Shown here one piece after another: positions 28,273-39,022 of a stretch of 64,000 nt of DNA (position 1 is the stretch's first letter; every line of letters begins with the position of its first letter). The position numbers and the translations under genes are program-made. Source of the stretch: Betaproteobacteria bacterium MOLA814 (GTDB lineage Bacteria > Pseudomonadota > Gammaproteobacteria > Burkholderiales > Burkholderiaceae_C); contig AYMW01000003.1 of assembly GCA_000496475.1 (NCBI GenBank), positions 1-64,000 of the forward strand. The letters run 5' to 3'. The notes below the pieces were generated by a model. The model was not told the origin of the DNA. It made no database searches and saw nothing but the letters and a program-made list of their open reading frames with translations.

Positions 28273-29090
28273 GTCGCATTCAACCGACCATGGCCGCTTT
28301 GGCGGCCAACGGCCAACGCGCGCTGATACCTTACATCACCGCGGGCTTTCCTCAACCAGACATCACACCATCGTTGATGCACGACATGGTCAAAGGTGGG
28401 GCTGACATCATTGAACTGGGCGTCCCTTTTTCTGACCCCATGGCCGATGGCCCTGTCATTCAACAAGCAGGCGAGCAAGCTCTGCGCGACGGCATCGGCT
28501 TGACCCAAGTCCTGGCCATGGTGAGCGCCTTCAGACAAAACGATGACACCACACCGGTGGTGCTCATGGGCTATGCCAATCCGATTGAGCGCTACGACCA
28601 CAACCAGGGTGAGAACGCATTTGTGCGCGATGCCAAAGCCGCAGGAGTTGATGGTGTATTGGTCGTGGACTACCCACCTGAAGAATGTGAGGACTTTGCT
28701 GCGGCGCTGCGTGCCCAAGACATGGACCTTATATTTTTACTAGCGCCCACGTCTACCGACGAGCGCATGGCCATGGTTGGGCAACTTGCAACTGGCTATG
28801 TGTACTATGTGTCGCTTAAAGGCGTTACTGGTGCTGGCCATCTGGATACCGATGCAGTGGCCGCCATGCTGCCGCGTATTCGCAAGCACATCCACATACC
28901 AGTGGGGGTAGGCTTTGGTATTCGGGATGCACACACAGCATGCGCCGTCGGCGCTCAAGCAGATGCGGTTGTCATTGGTACGAAAATCATTCAAATTGCG
29001 CGAACGTCGCCCAAGGATGAGGTTGGCAGCCATGTGCGGAACTTCCTTAGTGAAATAAGAATTGCCCTCAACGCCTTGGGGCCACGCTAA
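28269..29090 (+). CDS. trpA: Tryptophan synthase alpha subunit
   Basis: A 273-residue TIM barrel that releases indole from indole-glycerol phosphate. [11 protein letters not shown] is the family start. The catalytic residues lie in [14 protein letters not shown] (Glu) and [10 protein letters not shown] (Asp). GVGFGIRD forms the phosphate site. The start at 28269 overlaps the trpB stop; the longer frame from 28026 is a shadow within trpB. Confidence 0.97.
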   Translation: MSRIQPTMAALAANGQRALIPYITAGFPQPDITPSLMHDMVKGGADIIELGVPFSDPMADGPVIQQAGEQALRDGIGLTQVLAMVSAFRQNDDTTPVVLMGYANPIERYDHNQGENAFVRDAKAAGVDGVLVVDYPPEECEDFAAALRAQDMDLIFLLAPTSTDERMAMVGQLATGYVYYVSLKGVTGAGHLDTDAVAAMLPRIRKHIHIPVGVGFGIRDAHTACAVGAQADAVVIGTKIIQIARTSPKDEVGSHVRNFLSEIRIALNALGPR

Positions 29091-29170
29091 ACTAGCATGT
29101 TGGTGGCGCCACCACCGCCCGCAGCTGAGCACCCCCATGTGCCGCAGCTGCTAGGAAACAGGGAATTATC

Positions 29171-30043
29171 ATGTCTTGGTTAGAAAAACTATTACCGCCA
29201 CGTATCAACCCCACGCTTGCGGCTAACAGGCGCAGCGTTCCAGAGGGTGTGTGGACAAAATGTGGCCAGTGCGACGCGGTGTTGTACAAGTCCGACTTGG
29301 AAAAGAACACCTACGTCTGCCCGCATTGCGACCACCACCACCGCATGGGCGCGCGCGCGCGACTGAATACTTTTTTAGACGCCGCAGGCCGTTACGACAT
29401 TGCGCAGGAAGTTGAGCCCGTCGATGCGCTGAAATTTAAAGACAGCCGCAAGTACGCCGAGCGTTTAAAAGAAGCCAAGAAAAATACTGGCGAAACAGAC
29501 GCCTTGGTTGTCATGAGCGGCAGCGTGTTGAACATGACCGTGGTGGTTGCCGCGTTCGAGTTTGATTTCATGGGCGGCTCTATGGGCTCGGTGGTCGGCG
29601 AGCGCTTTGTGCGCGGCGTCGAACACGCGATTGAACAAAAGTGTCCGTTCATTTGCTTCACTGCCACCGGTGGCGCACGCATGCAAGAAGGTTTGTTGTC
29701 GCTGATGCAAATGGCCAAAACGAATGCGTCACTGACGCGCTTGGCCAAAAAGGGATTGCCTTACATCAGCGTGCTGACTGACCCAACCATGGGCGGTGTG
29801 AGTGCAGGATTTGCATTCATGGGTGATGTTGTGATTGCCGAGCCAAAAGCCCTGATTGGCTTTGCCGGACCACGGGTGATTGAAAGCACCGTGCGCGTGA
29901 CCTTGCCTGAAGGTTTCCAGCGAGCCGAATTTTTGCAGAGCAAAGGCGCCGTTGACTTGATTTGCAACCGCCTTGAGTTGCGCCCAACCATTGCAAACCT
30001 CCTAGCCATGATGCAGCGACAAAGTGCGGATGCTGTAGGCTGA
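29171..30043 (+). CDS. accD: Acetyl-CoA carboxylase carboxyltransferase beta subunit
   Basis: A 290-residue AccD. The N-terminal zinc ribbon [23 protein letters not shown] has the C-x2-C-x15-C-x2-C pattern. [12 protein letters not shown] and [16 protein letters not shown] belong to the crotonase-like carboxyltransferase core. It works with AccA in malonyl-CoA synthesis. A downstream folC is usual in this lineage but here the neighbour is a convergent smr gene. Confidence 0.97.
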   Translation: MSWLEKLLPPRINPTLAANRRSVPEGVWTKCGQCDAVLYKSDLEKNTYVCPHCDHHHRMGARARLNTFLDAAGRYDIAQEVEPVDALKFKDSRKYAERLKEAKKNTGETDALVVMSGSVLNMTVVVAAFEFDFMGGSMGSVVGERFVRGVEHAIEQKCPFICFTATGGARMQEGLLSLMQMAKTNASLTRLAKKGLPYISVLTDPTMGGVSAGFAFMGDVVIAEPKALIGFAGPRVIESTVRVTLPEGFQRAEFLQSKGAVDLICNRLELRPTIANLLAMMQRQSADAVG

Positions 30044-30135
30044 CTTGCCACGCTTGTGGTGCCCACAACCAGTGCCGCGGTTGCTATGCAAGCAAGATCG
30101 ACGTGCAAGGCAAGTGACAAAAACGTTTGGCTTGG

Positions 30136-30771
30136 CTAAGCGCTTTGTAGCAACACCATCAGCGCACCAGCGCCGCCATCGCAGCCTCTGGCTTGCACAA
30201 AGGCAAGCACTTCTTTCTTTTGGACCAACCACCGCTGGGCCTTCAGTTTAAGCACGGGTGTTTTACCAGGTGAGCCCAAGCCCTTGCCATGAATCACACG
30301 CACACAGCGCCAGTCGTTCATAACAGCTTTGCGTAAAAAAACTGACAAGGCTTCTCGCGCTTGGTCACTGCGCAGGCCGTGCAAGTCAACCTGCCCCTGC
30401 AACGACCAGTAACCGCCGCGTAATTTACGCAACACATCGTCGCCAATGCCGTTGCGCCTGTAACTCAACGCCTCGTCGGTTTCTAACAAGCTGGTGACAT
30501 CAAAGTCATCTGACAGCGCCGAGCTCATGACAGTGGCATTGTCTGAATCGCGTTGTTTGGGTCTGGGCTCAACCTGCGCACTCGCGTGCGGTGCACGCCC
30601 TGCATCTTTAATAGGGCTTACCTCACCCACCGTGAACTCAAATAAGTGGCGTTCTCGCCTGGCTTGCTCGTGAGCCAGTGCCTGGGCAACGGCTGCCTCT
30701 TGGGCAGCACGTACCTGCACACGCAATGCAGTTTGCATCGCTTGCAGATCGGAAAAGGCACGAACTTTCAT
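30136..30771 (-). CDS. Smr-domain protein
   Basis: A 211-residue protein with a C-terminal Smr (MutS2-related) domain. The signatures VDLHGLRSDQAREAL and VRVIHGKGLGSPGKTPVLK are intact. Free-standing Smr proteins such as SmrA/SmrB have nicking or ribosome-linked mRNA cleavage activity. The N-terminal half is charged and variable, with a possible coiled coil around residues 10-45. Substrate not determinable. Confidence 0.87.
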   Translation of the reverse strand: MKVRAFSDLQAMQTALRVQVRAAQEAAVAQALAHEQARRERHLFEFTVGEVSPIKDAGRAPHASAQVEPRPKQRDSDNATVMSSALSDDFDVTSLLETDEALSYRRNGIGDDVLRKLRGGYWSLQGQVDLHGLRSDQAREALSVFLRKAVMNDWRCVRVIHGKGLGSPGKTPVLKLKAQRWLVQKKEVLAFVQARGCDGGAGALMVLLQSA

Positions 30772-30812
30772 GAGCGCATTGTGACAAATAACGCGCAGTC
30801 ATCCATGCCACG

Positions 30813-31484
30813 CTACAGTAATCCCTGTTCAGCCATGGAGTAAACCGCACCCTGTGACACCACCATATGGTCTAACACGCGCACATCTACCACCCGTAAA
30901 GCGTCTTGAAGCGTTTTAGTTAACTGCACGTCCGCCGGTGAAGGCTCTGCACAGCCGCTTGGGTGGTTGTGCGCCAAAATAACAGCGCCTGCGCCGTGGT
31001 GAAGGGCCCTTACCAGCACCTCTCGGGGATAGACACTGGTGTGGTTTAACGTACCTTGGAACAGTGTTTCCATGGCCAACAAATGGTGTTTGCTGTCTAA
31101 AAACAACACGGCAAAGTGCTCATTGGGCAAGTGTGCCAAATGCAACTGCAAATAATGTTTGACCGCTTGGGGTTGTGTAAAGGTAGGTTTGTCTTGCAAG
31201 CTTTGCGCTGTGGCACGTTTGGCCAGCTCGGCTACAGCGCACAACTCTGCCTGTTTAGCCGGGCCTAAACCGTTGACCGCCCTGAGGGCTGCAGGTGAAG
31301 CATTGAGCAAGCCGGCCAATCCACCAAACTGTTGCAATATCTGGCTGGCCAAATCAAGCACGTGGGCCTTGGCTGTGCCAGTGCGCAGCAGCAAGGCCAG
31401 CAACTCGGTGTCTGACAACGACTGGGCACCCAGCAGCTGTAGTTTTTCACGCGGGCGGCTGTCAATGGGCCAAGCGGTTCGCAT
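30813..31484 (-). CDS. radC: RadC-family protein (JAMM fold)
   Basis: A 223-residue RadC/YicR protein. The JAMM metalloprotease-like motif is complete in ILAHNHPSGCAEPSPADVQLT, and an N-terminal helix-hairpin-helix (LRAVNGLGPAKQAEL) is present. Its role is unclear; despite the name, a direct function in DNA repair is doubtful. It is divergent from the FKBP gene. Confidence 0.92.
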   Translation of the reverse strand: MRTAWPIDSRPREKLQLLGAQSLSDTELLALLLRTGTAKAHVLDLASQILQQFGGLAGLLNASPAALRAVNGLGPAKQAELCAVAELAKRATAQSLQDKPTFTQPQAVKHYLQLHLAHLPNEHFAVLFLDSKHHLLAMETLFQGTLNHTSVYPREVLVRALHHGAGAVILAHNHPSGCAEPSPADVQLTKTLQDALRVVDVRVLDHMVVSQGAVYSMAEQGLL

Positions 31485-31676
31485 GGGTGATCCTATCTAT
31501 GTGCCGCCTTCCAAGATGGCCAGACACAATTTATGTGGGTTAACCAAGACACCAGCGCCGCCGTGGCTCGCATGTTTCTACAATGGGGTGTAATTATTGA
31601 TGTCTACTCCGTGACCTGTTATAGCCCCAGATCGGGCAGCAGGTACTCGGGCTCAACCCTGACGGCTCACGCACCC

Positions 31677-32144
31677 ATGTCCAACTCCACAGTCAATCTT
31701 ATTGAACCCAGCTCGTTTCTCACGCTCCACTACCGCATGTGCGGTGTAGACGGCCAAGACATCATCAGTACCTTTGGCGGCCAACCTGCCACGCTCAGCA
31801 TGGGCGGTGGCCAACTGTCACCGTCGATTGAACAACACCTCCTCGGTTTGGCTGAAGGGACGCGCACCACGCTGCAGCTGCCAGAAGGCGACGCGTTTGG
31901 GCCACGCAACCCCGAGCTGGTGCAATGGGTGGCACGCGCCATGCTGAATGAGCTGGGCGACCCCAATGAGACCTACGCACCGGGTGTGGTGGTGCAGTTC
32001 CCCACACCAGATGGCTCTGGCCAATACGCGGGTGCTGTAGTGCAAGTCAGAGAAGATGGCTCAAGCGTGCAGTTTGACTTCAACCACCCCCTAGCTGGTC
32101 AGGCCGTGACCTTTGAAGTCAACATCATTGGAGTCATGCAATGA
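31677..32144 (+). CDS. FKBP-type peptidyl-prolyl isomerase (SlpA-like)
   Basis: A 155-residue FKBP of the SlyD/SlpA class with the insert-in-flap domain ([18 protein letters not shown]). [16 protein letters not shown] is the conserved end. It lacks the His-rich tail of SlyD. SlpA next to ispH is a conserved proteobacterial arrangement, seen here as an ATGA overlap. The open frame continues back to 31533, but 31677 matches the family start. Confidence 0.9.
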   Translation: MSNSTVNLIEPSSFLTLHYRMCGVDGQDIISTFGGQPATLSMGGGQLSPSIEQHLLGLAEGTRTTLQLPEGDAFGPRNPELVQWVARAMLNELGDPNETYAPGVVVQFPTPDGSGQYAGAVVQVREDGSSVQFDFNHPLAGQAVTFEVNIIGVMQ

Positions 32145-33091
32145 GCGAACCAACCATGACACGCGATGTGGTGTTGGCCCAGCCACGCGGCTTTTGTGCA
32201 GGTGTAGACCGAGCCATAGACATCGTTGAGCACGCATTAACCAAATTCGGTGCGCCTATTTATGTACGCCATGAAATTGTGCACAACACCTTTGTTGTGG
32301 ACGATCTCAAACAAAAGGGGGCCATCTTCATTGAAGACTTAAACGATGTACCACCAGGCGCAACCTTGATTTTTTCGGCCCACGGGGTGAGCAAAGCCAT
32401 ACAAGCACAAGCTCAAGCACGCGGCTTTTCCATATTCGATGCCACTTGCCCACTAGTCACCAAAGTTCATGTGGAAGTGGCCAAGCTGGCCAAAGAAGGC
32501 TATGAGTTTTTGATGATTGGCCACAAGGGTCACCCAGAGGTGGAAGGCACCATGGGCCAACTCAACAGCGGCATCCATTTGGTTGAAGACGAGGCAGATG
32601 TGGCAACCGTACAACCCGCGCAAACCCACAAACTGGCTGTGGTCACGCAAACCACGTTGAGCGTGGATGACGCGGCCAGCATCATGCGCGCCATCAAGGC
32701 ACGCTTTCCCTCGGTGCGCGAGCCCAAGCAACAAGACATTTGCTATGCCACACAAAACCGCCAAGATGCCGTCAAGGTAATGGCGGGTAAAGTGGATGTT
32801 GTCATTGTGGTGGGCAGTCCCACCAGCTCCAACAGCAACCGTTTGCGCGAATTGGCGCAGCGTTTGGGTACGCCTGCCTACATGGTGGACAACCCCGCCG
32901 ACTTGAACCCAGAGTGGGTGCATGACTGCCAACGCGTGGGCTTGACAGCCGGTGCATCAGCACCAGAAATACTGGTGCAAGAAGTCATCGCCCGCTTGAA
33001 GTTGCTAGGCGCTTTATCCGTGCAAACCATGAACGGCGTTGAAGAGACCATTCAATTCCCAATGCCTAAAGGCTTGCGCCCAGACCATTGA
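32141..33091 (+). CDS. ispH: 4-hydroxy-3-methylbut-2-enyl diphosphate reductase
   Basis: A 316-residue iron-sulfur enzyme, last step of the MEP isoprenoid pathway. The three cluster cysteines are in [17 protein letters not shown] and [18 protein letters not shown] and AHGV carry the active-site histidines. Coupled to the upstream FKBP gene by ATGA. Confidence 0.97.
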   Translation: MSEPTMTRDVVLAQPRGFCAGVDRAIDIVEHALTKFGAPIYVRHEIVHNTFVVDDLKQKGAIFIEDLNDVPPGATLIFSAHGVSKAIQAQAQARGFSIFDATCPLVTKVHVEVAKLAKEGYEFLMIGHKGHPEVEGTMGQLNSGIHLVEDEADVATVQPAQTHKLAVVTQTTLSVDDAASIMRAIKARFPSVREPKQQDICYATQNRQDAVKVMAGKVDVVIVVGSPTSSNSNRLRELAQRLGTPAYMVDNPADLNPEWVHDCQRVGLTAGASAPEILVQEVIARLKLLGALSVQTMNGVEETIQFPMPKGLRPDH

Positions 33092-33178
33092 ACACACGCC
33101 CGATGACCTGCTGCCCAGCCTAGGCCAGCAGGCAGTGGTTGTTCACCACAGCGACAAGCGCTGGTTGACGCATGCTAT

Positions 33179-35827
33179 TTAAACCAGTCGCTGGGCCACC
33201 CACGCGTGCACGCTGGCCAGGGCCTGTGGCAAGGCTGCGGCATCCGTACCACCAGCCATTGCCATGTCGGGTTTGCCGCCGCCCTTGCCGCCTACTTGCA
33301 GGGCCACCATGTTGACCAGCTCACCAGCCTTGACCTTGCCCACCACATCAGGCGTGACACCGGCGGCAATGTGCACCTTGTCGCCCTCTCCTGTACCCAA
33401 CACAATCACAGCCGATTTGAGTTTGCTCTTGAGTTTGTCCATGGTCTCGCGCAAGGCTTTGGCGTCTGCGCCATCCAGCTTGGCTGCCAGCACAAACACA
33501 CCGTTCACATCAACCGCCTGCCCCAACAGCTCATCGCCTTGTGCAGAGGCCAAGCGGCCTTTGAGCGCGTTGAGCTCTTTGTCAAGGTCGCGTATCTGCG
33601 CCAACAACGCACCCACGCGTGCAGGCACCTCCTGTGGGGTCACGCGTAAGCTGCCAGCCACACCACCCAAGGTGTCTTCCATGTGCTGGACGTAGGCCAA
33701 GGCATTCAAGCCAGTGACAGCTTCTATACGACGGACACCGGCGGCCACACCGCCTTCAGCCACTATAGAAAACAGGCCAATGTCGCCAGTGGAAGAGACA
33801 TGGGTGCCGCCGCACAACTCACGGCTGCTGCCGATGTCTAATACACGCACGGTCTCACCGTATTTTTCACCAAACAACATGGTCGCGCCAGTGGCTTGGG
33901 CAGACTCAATATCCATGACGCGCGCTTGGGCTGGGGTGTTGGTCACAATTTCACGGTTCACCAGTCGCTCAATTTCGCGCAACTGCGCATCGGTAACTGG
34001 TGCGTTGTGGGTGAAGTCAAAGCGTGTTTTACCGGCATCTACCAGGCTACCCTTTTGCTGTACGTGCTCACCCAGTACAGTGCGCAATGCTGTGTGCATG
34101 AGGTGCGTGGCAGAGTGGTTGCGCACTGTGGCCGCGCGCAGATCGGTATCCACCTTGGCCTGCACGGCGTCCCCTAGCTTCAAAGTGCCCGTCACCAACA
34201 CGCCGTGATGACCAAACACATCGCCCTTTATTTTTTGGGTATCGTTCACGTCAAACTGCAGACCATCAGCAACTAGGACGCCTGCATCACCCACTTGACC
34301 GCCGCTTTCTGAGTAAAACGGCGTGGTGTCTAGCACCACCACACCAGTTTGACCAGCTGATAATTCAACCACTGCAGTGCCATCTACATACAAACCAAGC
34401 ACCTTGGCTGGGCTGCTCAATTGCCCGTAGCCTACAAACTCGTTTGAAGCACCGGTGTAGTCCAGTGCCTTGTCCATCTTGAATTTGCCAGCAGCACGCG
34501 CTTGTTCTTTTTGGCGTGTCATGGCCGCATCAAAACCGGCCACATCAACGGCAACTTGACGTTCGCGACACACATCTTGGGTAAGATCTAGTGGAAAGCC
34601 GTATGTGTCGTGCAATTTAAATGCCACATCGCCGGCAAGCGTTGACATACCTTGTGGCAAAGCTGCATCCAAAATATCCATACCTGTGGCCAACGTCTCG
34701 TAAAAGCGCTCTTCTTCCACTCTAAGCACGTCCATGACCTGCTGCGCTTTAACCGCTAAATTGGGGTAAGCGTCGCCCATTAACACCACCAAATCTGGCA
34801 CCAGCTTGTGGAAAAAGGGCTTCATTTGCCCCAATTTGTAGCCGTGACGGATGGCGCGACGAATGATTCGGCGCTGCACGTAACCACGGCCCTCGTTCCC
34901 GGGTACCACGCCATCACTGACCAAAAATGCTGTGGCGCGAATGTGATCAGCGATCACTTTGAGCGACGGTGTCGTCACATCGGCACAGGCTGTCTCGCGG
35001 GCTGCAGCGGCAATCAAGGCTTGGAACACATCGATGTCGTAGTTGCTGTGCACACCCTGCAAAATAGCTGCCAATCGCTCCAAACCCATCCCAGTGTCCA
35101 CACAAGGCGCAGGCAACGGCGATACCGAGCCATCATCTGCCATGTTGTATTGCATGAACACGTTGTTCCAAATTTCAATAAAACGGTCACCGTCTTCGTC
35201 TGGGCTGCCGGGTGGGCCACCTGGAATGTGGGCACCGTGATCGTAAAAAATTTCAGAACACGGGCCGCATGGACCAGTGTCGGCCATCATCCAAAAATTG
35301 TCACTTTTGTAGCGCCCGCCCTTGTTGTCCCCAATGCGAATCACGCGCTCCGGCGGCAGGCCTATCACCTGCGTCCAAATGTCATAGGCCTCGTCGTCGT
35401 CGGCATACACGGTGGCCAGCAAACGCTCTTTGGGAAGCTTAAACACCTCGGTCAGCAGCTCCCACGACCACAACAAACTCTCGCGCTTAAAGTAATCGCC
35501 AAAACTCCAGTTGCCCAACATTTCAAAAAAGGTGTGGTGGCGTGCCGTGTACCCCACATTTTCAAGGTCGTTGTGTTTGCCACCAGCACGCAAACAAGCT
35601 TGCACCGACGCAGCGCGGTTGTAACTGCGCTTGTCTGAGCCCAAAAACACATCTTTAAATTGCACCATGCCAGAATTCACAAACATCAGCGTGGGGTCGT
35701 TGCCAGGCACCAAAGAGCTTGATGACACCACGGTGTGGGAGCGCTCCGCATAAAAGGCCAAAAAAGTCTTGCGGATATCGGCGACTGTGAAACGATTAAC
35801 TGGCGGCTGGCTCATGGGTGTGCTCAT
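33179..35827 (-). CDS. alaS: Alanyl-tRNA synthetase
   Basis: About 882 residues. The class II core begins with [42 protein letters not shown]. The editing domain motif [16 protein letters not shown] and the zinc-site [13 protein letters not shown] are intact. The C-Ala domain contains [13 protein letters not shown]. In-frame Met codons at 35827 and 35815 both fit the family; the open frame to 35932 is too long. It is divergent from gabD. Confidence 0.96.
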   Translation of the reverse strand: MSTPMSQPPVNRFTVADIRKTFLAFYAERSHTVVSSSSLVPGNDPTLMFVNSGMVQFKDVFLGSDKRSYNRAASVQACLRAGGKHNDLENVGYTARHHTFFEMLGNWSFGDYFKRESLLWSWELLTEVFKLPKERLLATVYADDDEAYDIWTQVIGLPPERVIRIGDNKGGRYKSDNFWMMADTGPCGPCSEIFYDHGAHIPGGPPGSPDEDGDRFIEIWNNVFMQYNMADDGSVSPLPAPCVDTGMGLERLAAILQGVHSNYDIDVFQALIAAAARETACADVTTPSLKVIADHIRATAFLVSDGVVPGNEGRGYVQRRIIRRAIRHGYKLGQMKPFFHKLVPDLVVLMGDAYPNLAVKAQQVMDVLRVEEERFYETLATGMDILDAALPQGMSTLAGDVAFKLHDTYGFPLDLTQDVCRERQVAVDVAGFDAAMTRQKEQARAAGKFKMDKALDYTGASNEFVGYGQLSSPAKVLGLYVDGTAVVELSAGQTGVVVLDTTPFYSESGGQVGDAGVLVADGLQFDVNDTQKIKGDVFGHHGVLVTGTLKLGDAVQAKVDTDLRAATVRNHSATHLMHTALRTVLGEHVQQKGSLVDAGKTRFDFTHNAPVTDAQLREIERLVNREIVTNTPAQARVMDIESAQATGATMLFGEKYGETVRVLDIGSSRELCGGTHVSSTGDIGLFSIVAEGGVAAGVRRIEAVTGLNALAYVQHMEDTLGGVAGSLRVTPQEVPARVGALLAQIRDLDKELNALKGRLASAQGDELLGQAVDVNGVFVLAAKLDGADAKALRETMDKLKSKLKSAVIVLGTGEGDKVHIAAGVTPDVVGKVKAGELVNMVALQVGGKGGGKPDMAMAGGTDAAALPQALASVHAWVAQRLV

Positions 35828-36008
35828 TGCTAACAATGTGTAATAGACGGTAAGTTCAAAACTACCAAAGCGTCTATTTTCACCTAAGTCGGGCACACGC
35901 ATGCGCTTGTATACCTCGCCCGCGCATGCCAAGCTTGATGACGGTATGCTTGTAGCTGAGACAAGTCATCCGACTCCCCCACATTTAGACCATTTGAGAA
36001 GACACACC

Positions 36009-37484
36009 ATGGCCCGCATTTCCCCCCTAACGCAGCTCAATGACCCCACGCTGTTAAAAACCAAAGCCCTGATCAACGGAGAATGGGTAGATGGCAACGG
36101 CACCTTTGCCGTGACCGACCCGGCCACAGGCGAGCACTTGGCCGACGTGGCCAACTTGGGCGCGGCGCATGCCGAACAAGCCATTGCCGCAGCCAATGCA
36201 GCTTGGGGTGCATGGCGCAAAACAACAGCCAAAGTGCGCAGCCAAATTTTGCGCAAATGGTTTGACCTGCTGATGGCCAACCAAGCCGACTTGGCGCGAA
36301 TCATGACAGCCGAACAAGGCAAGCCTTTGGCCGAGGCCACAGGCGAAATTGCCTACGGCGCCAGCTTTGTGGAGTGGTTTGCCGAAGAGGCCAAACGCGT
36401 CAACGGCGAAACCTTGCCCACATTCGACAACAACCGCCGTTTGCTGGTGATGCGTGAGCCTATAGGCGTTTGCGCAGCCATTACGCCTTGGAACTTTCCG
36501 CTGGCCATGATCACCCGCAAGGTCGCGCCGGCTTTGGCGGCAGGCTGCCCTGTCATCATCAAACCCGCAGAGCTCACACCGCTGACTGCGTTGGCCGCAG
36601 CCGAATTGGCCATGCGCGCTGGCATACCTGCTGGCGTACTTAACATGCTCAGTGCGGACGCAGACCAATCGATTGCCATTGGCAAGGTGTTGTGCGCCAG
36701 CGATGTGGTGCGCCACATCAGCTTTACGGGCAGCACAGAAGTTGGCCGTATTTTGATGGCCCAGTCTGCTCCGACTGTGAAAAAAATGTCACTTGAGTTG
36801 GGCGGCAATGCACCGTTTATTGTGTTTGACGACGCCGATATTGACAGCGCCGTAGAAGGCGCATTTATCAGCAAGTACCGCAATGCTGGGCAAACCTGCG
36901 TGTGCTCCAACCGCATTTACGTGCAATCCAAGGTGTATGACGAGTTCACCACCAAATTTGCTGCCAAAGTAAAAACCACCAAGGTCGGCAATGGCTTTGA
37001 CGAGGGTGTAACCCAAGGCCCGCTGATTGAAGAGGCTGCCTTGCAAAAGGTACAGCGCCACGTGGATGACGCCATCGCCAAAGGCGCGCGGGTGTTGGCT
37101 GGTGGCAAACGCTTGGCAGGGCAGTTCTTTGAACCCACAGTTGTGGCAGACGCTACTGCAGATATGCTGTGTGCCAAAGAAGAAACCTTTGGCCCCTTCG
37201 CGCCCATCTTTAAATTTGAGCACGAGCAAGAGGCCATAGACGCGGCCAACAACACAGAATTTGGCTTGGCCAGCTACTTCTACAGCCGCGATATGGGTCG
37301 CATATTCCGCGTGAGCGAGGCTTTGGAGTACGGCATGGTCGGCGTCAACGTGGGCGTTTTGGCTACGGAACATGTGCCATTTGGAGGCGTCAAACAAAGT
37401 GGCTTAGGCCGCGAAGGCTCCTCCCATGGCATGGATGATTATGTTGAGATTAAATTTTTGTGTATTGGCGATGTATTGAAGTAA
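36009..37484 (+). CDS. gabD: Succinate-semialdehyde dehydrogenase (NADP-type)
   Basis: A 491-residue aldehyde dehydrogenase. The catalytic cysteine is Cys297 in NAGQTCVCSNR, and LELGGNAPFIVFDDAD contains the catalytic glutamate. The GabD-type pattern QTCVC, with a second cysteine two residues on, is known for redox control in the E. coli enzyme. NGETLPTFDNNRRLLVMREPIGV is typical of SSADH. No GABA aminotransferase is adjacent, so the physiological substrate is inferred from sequence only. Confidence 0.9.
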   Translation: MARISPLTQLNDPTLLKTKALINGEWVDGNGTFAVTDPATGEHLADVANLGAAHAEQAIAAANAAWGAWRKTTAKVRSQILRKWFDLLMANQADLARIMTAEQGKPLAEATGEIAYGASFVEWFAEEAKRVNGETLPTFDNNRRLLVMREPIGVCAAITPWNFPLAMITRKVAPALAAGCPVIIKPAELTPLTALAAAELAMRAGIPAGVLNMLSADADQSIAIGKVLCASDVVRHISFTGSTEVGRILMAQSAPTVKKMSLELGGNAPFIVFDDADIDSAVEGAFISKYRNAGQTCVCSNRIYVQSKVYDEFTTKFAAKVKTTKVGNGFDEGVTQGPLIEEAALQKVQRHVDDAIAKGARVLAGGKRLAGQFFEPTVVADATADMLCAKEETFGPFAPIFKFEHEQEAIDAANNTEFGLASYFYSRDMGRIFRVSEALEYGMVGVNVGVLATEHVPFGGVKQSGLGREGSSHGMDDYVEIKFLCIGDVLK

Positions 37485-37520
37485 GCCCTGTGTTGACACC
37501 ACTTGAAACTGTGATGTGGC

Positions 37521-37551
37521 GTAGCCTAGAAACATAGAAACCCTAGGCTAC
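37521..37551. repeat. Perfect 9-bp inverted repeat between gabD and ureD
   Basis: GTAGCCTAG (37521-37529) and CTAGGCTAC (37543-37551) with a 13-base spacer. No T-tract follows. It could end gabD mRNA or bind a regulator ahead of the urease operon. Confidence 0.6.
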
Positions 37552-37558
37552 CTCAGCG

Positions 37559-37574
37559 TGGTGCACAAATTGCT
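37559..37574 (+). promoter_or_regulatory. Weak sigma-54-like promoter before ureD
   Basis: TGG at 37559, ten bases after GG, then GC within TTGCT (37570-37574): the GG-N10-GC spacing of sigma-54 promoters. The -24 element is only partly conserved (TGGTGC rather than TGGCAC). Transcription would begin almost at the ureD ATG (37586), which weakens the call. Confidence 0.3.
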
Positions 37575-37585
37575 CATGCATTGGC

Positions 37586-38473
37586 ATGGCTTCAACAAAC
37601 ACACCCAGCGCTGCAGGCTCTTCACGTCCCAACACGTGGACAGCTGAGCTGAATCTACGCTACCAGCGCAACAACAGGGATGGCAGCGATTCGACTGTGG
37701 CCACGCACAGCCACAGCGGCCCAATTCGAGTTTTAAAGAGTCTGTACCCAGAGGGGCCTGCGGTGTGTCACAACGTGATGATTCATCCACCTGGCGGACT
37801 TGTTGGCGGCGACGAGGTGGTGATCAACGTGGCCGTACAAGACAACGCACACGCCCTCATCAGCACGCCAGGCGCAACACGCTACTACCTCAGCGATGAG
37901 CTATTGGCCGCACAACGGATACGCATACAGCTTGGTGAGCACGCGCGCTTGGAGTGGTTGCCGTTGGAGACCATTGCTTATTCAGGATGCCGCGGCGAGA
38001 ACCAGTGGCAAGCCACTTTGGCACCCAGCGCACAAGTGATTGGCTGGGACGTGATTGGATTGGGTTTGCCCCACGCCAACCAACCGTTTGTAGCGGGTAG
38101 CTTGTTGCAGCAGTTGGTCATCAGCAATATATGGCGAGAAGCGGCTGACCTGCACGCCAACGACAAGCTGCTAATGAACGGCCAACTTGGGCTGAATGGC
38201 TATAGAACCATGGGCACGATGTGGTGGGCACAGGGCAGCGCTCTGACAGCCTCGCAACGTGAACGCTGCCTGCAGGCATGCAGAGAGGCCCTGAGCGCGT
38301 GGTCCACCGACACACCCTGCGCCATCACTTCTCCCAACGACAACATGGTGGTGGTGCGAGCCCTCGCGCCCACTGTAGAGCCCATCATGCAACGCTTCCA
38401 GTCGCTGTGGCCTGTATTTAGACGCATCGCTTGGAACATGGATGCACCAAAGCCGCGCATTTGGGGGGTGTAA
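37586..38473 (+). CDS. ureD: Urease accessory protein UreD
   Basis: A 295-residue UreD/UreH scaffold that docks on apo-urease and conducts nickel from UreG with UreF. Typical sequence: GPIRVLKSLYPEGPAVCHNVMIHPPGGLVGGDEV and TPGATRYY. It starts the urease operon; a 207-bp gap separates it from ureA. Confidence 0.95.
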   Translation: MASTNTPSAAGSSRPNTWTAELNLRYQRNNRDGSDSTVATHSHSGPIRVLKSLYPEGPAVCHNVMIHPPGGLVGGDEVVINVAVQDNAHALISTPGATRYYLSDELLAAQRIRIQLGEHARLEWLPLETIAYSGCRGENQWQATLAPSAQVIGWDVIGLGLPHANQPFVAGSLLQQLVISNIWREAADLHANDKLLMNGQLGLNGYRTMGTMWWAQGSALTASQRERCLQACREALSAWSTDTPCAITSPNDNMVVVRALAPTVEPIMQRFQSLWPVFRRIAWNMDAPKPRIWGV

Positions 38474-38680
38474 CGCACCACTTAAGTGCGGCCTCATGGA
38501 CCCAGTTGGCTTTAGCACCAATTTAGGGCGAGACACCATACCCCGACTCGATGCCACACCCGATAGGCTGCGGCACAGACATTGCTAAACTAGTCAAAGA
38601 TTGCCGCACTTTGTGTTGGCAATGACAACTGCAGGTAGTCACCGACAACCACTGACACAGCCTCAACGCTGCACATACAT

Positions 38681-38983
38681 ATGGATTTAACACCGCGAGA
38701 AAAAGACAAGCTGCTTATTTTTACAGCAGCGCTGTTGGCACAACAGCGTCGCGCGCGAGGCTTGAAGCTCAACTACCCAGAGGCTGTCGCGTTCATTACG
38801 GCAGCGGTCATGGAGGGTGCGCGTGACGGTCGCAGCGTTGCAGAACTCATGGCGTTTGGGCGCACAGTGCTGGGCAAAGACGACGTCATGGAGGGCATTT
38901 CGGAGATGGTGCCCGACATACAGGTCGAAGCTACATTTGCGGACGGCACCAAACTCGTCACCGTGCACCAACCCATCGCTTGA
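38681..38983 (+). CDS. ureA: Urease gamma subunit
   Basis: A 100-residue gamma subunit: [23 protein letters not shown] start, [10 protein letters not shown], and [30 protein letters not shown]. Normal length and complete. The three separate subunits (A, B, C) follow the usual bacterial arrangement. Confidence 0.97.
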   Translation: MDLTPREKDKLLIFTAALLAQQRRARGLKLNYPEAVAFITAAVMEGARDGRSVAELMAFGRTVLGKDDVMEGISEMVPDIQVEATFADGTKLVTVHQPIA

Positions 38984-39022
38984 ACACCGCCACCAACCCT
39001 GCTTTTGCCTAGGAAACCCACC

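Noticed and set aside
33107-33132. CCTGCTG/CAGCAGG hairpin between ispH and alaS
   Set aside because: A 7-bp stem without T-tract on either strand; too weak to call a terminator for these convergent genes.
34808-35638. 276-codon plus-strand frame inside alaS
   Set aside because: Antisense shadow of the alanyl-tRNA synthetase gene, whose motifs are intact.
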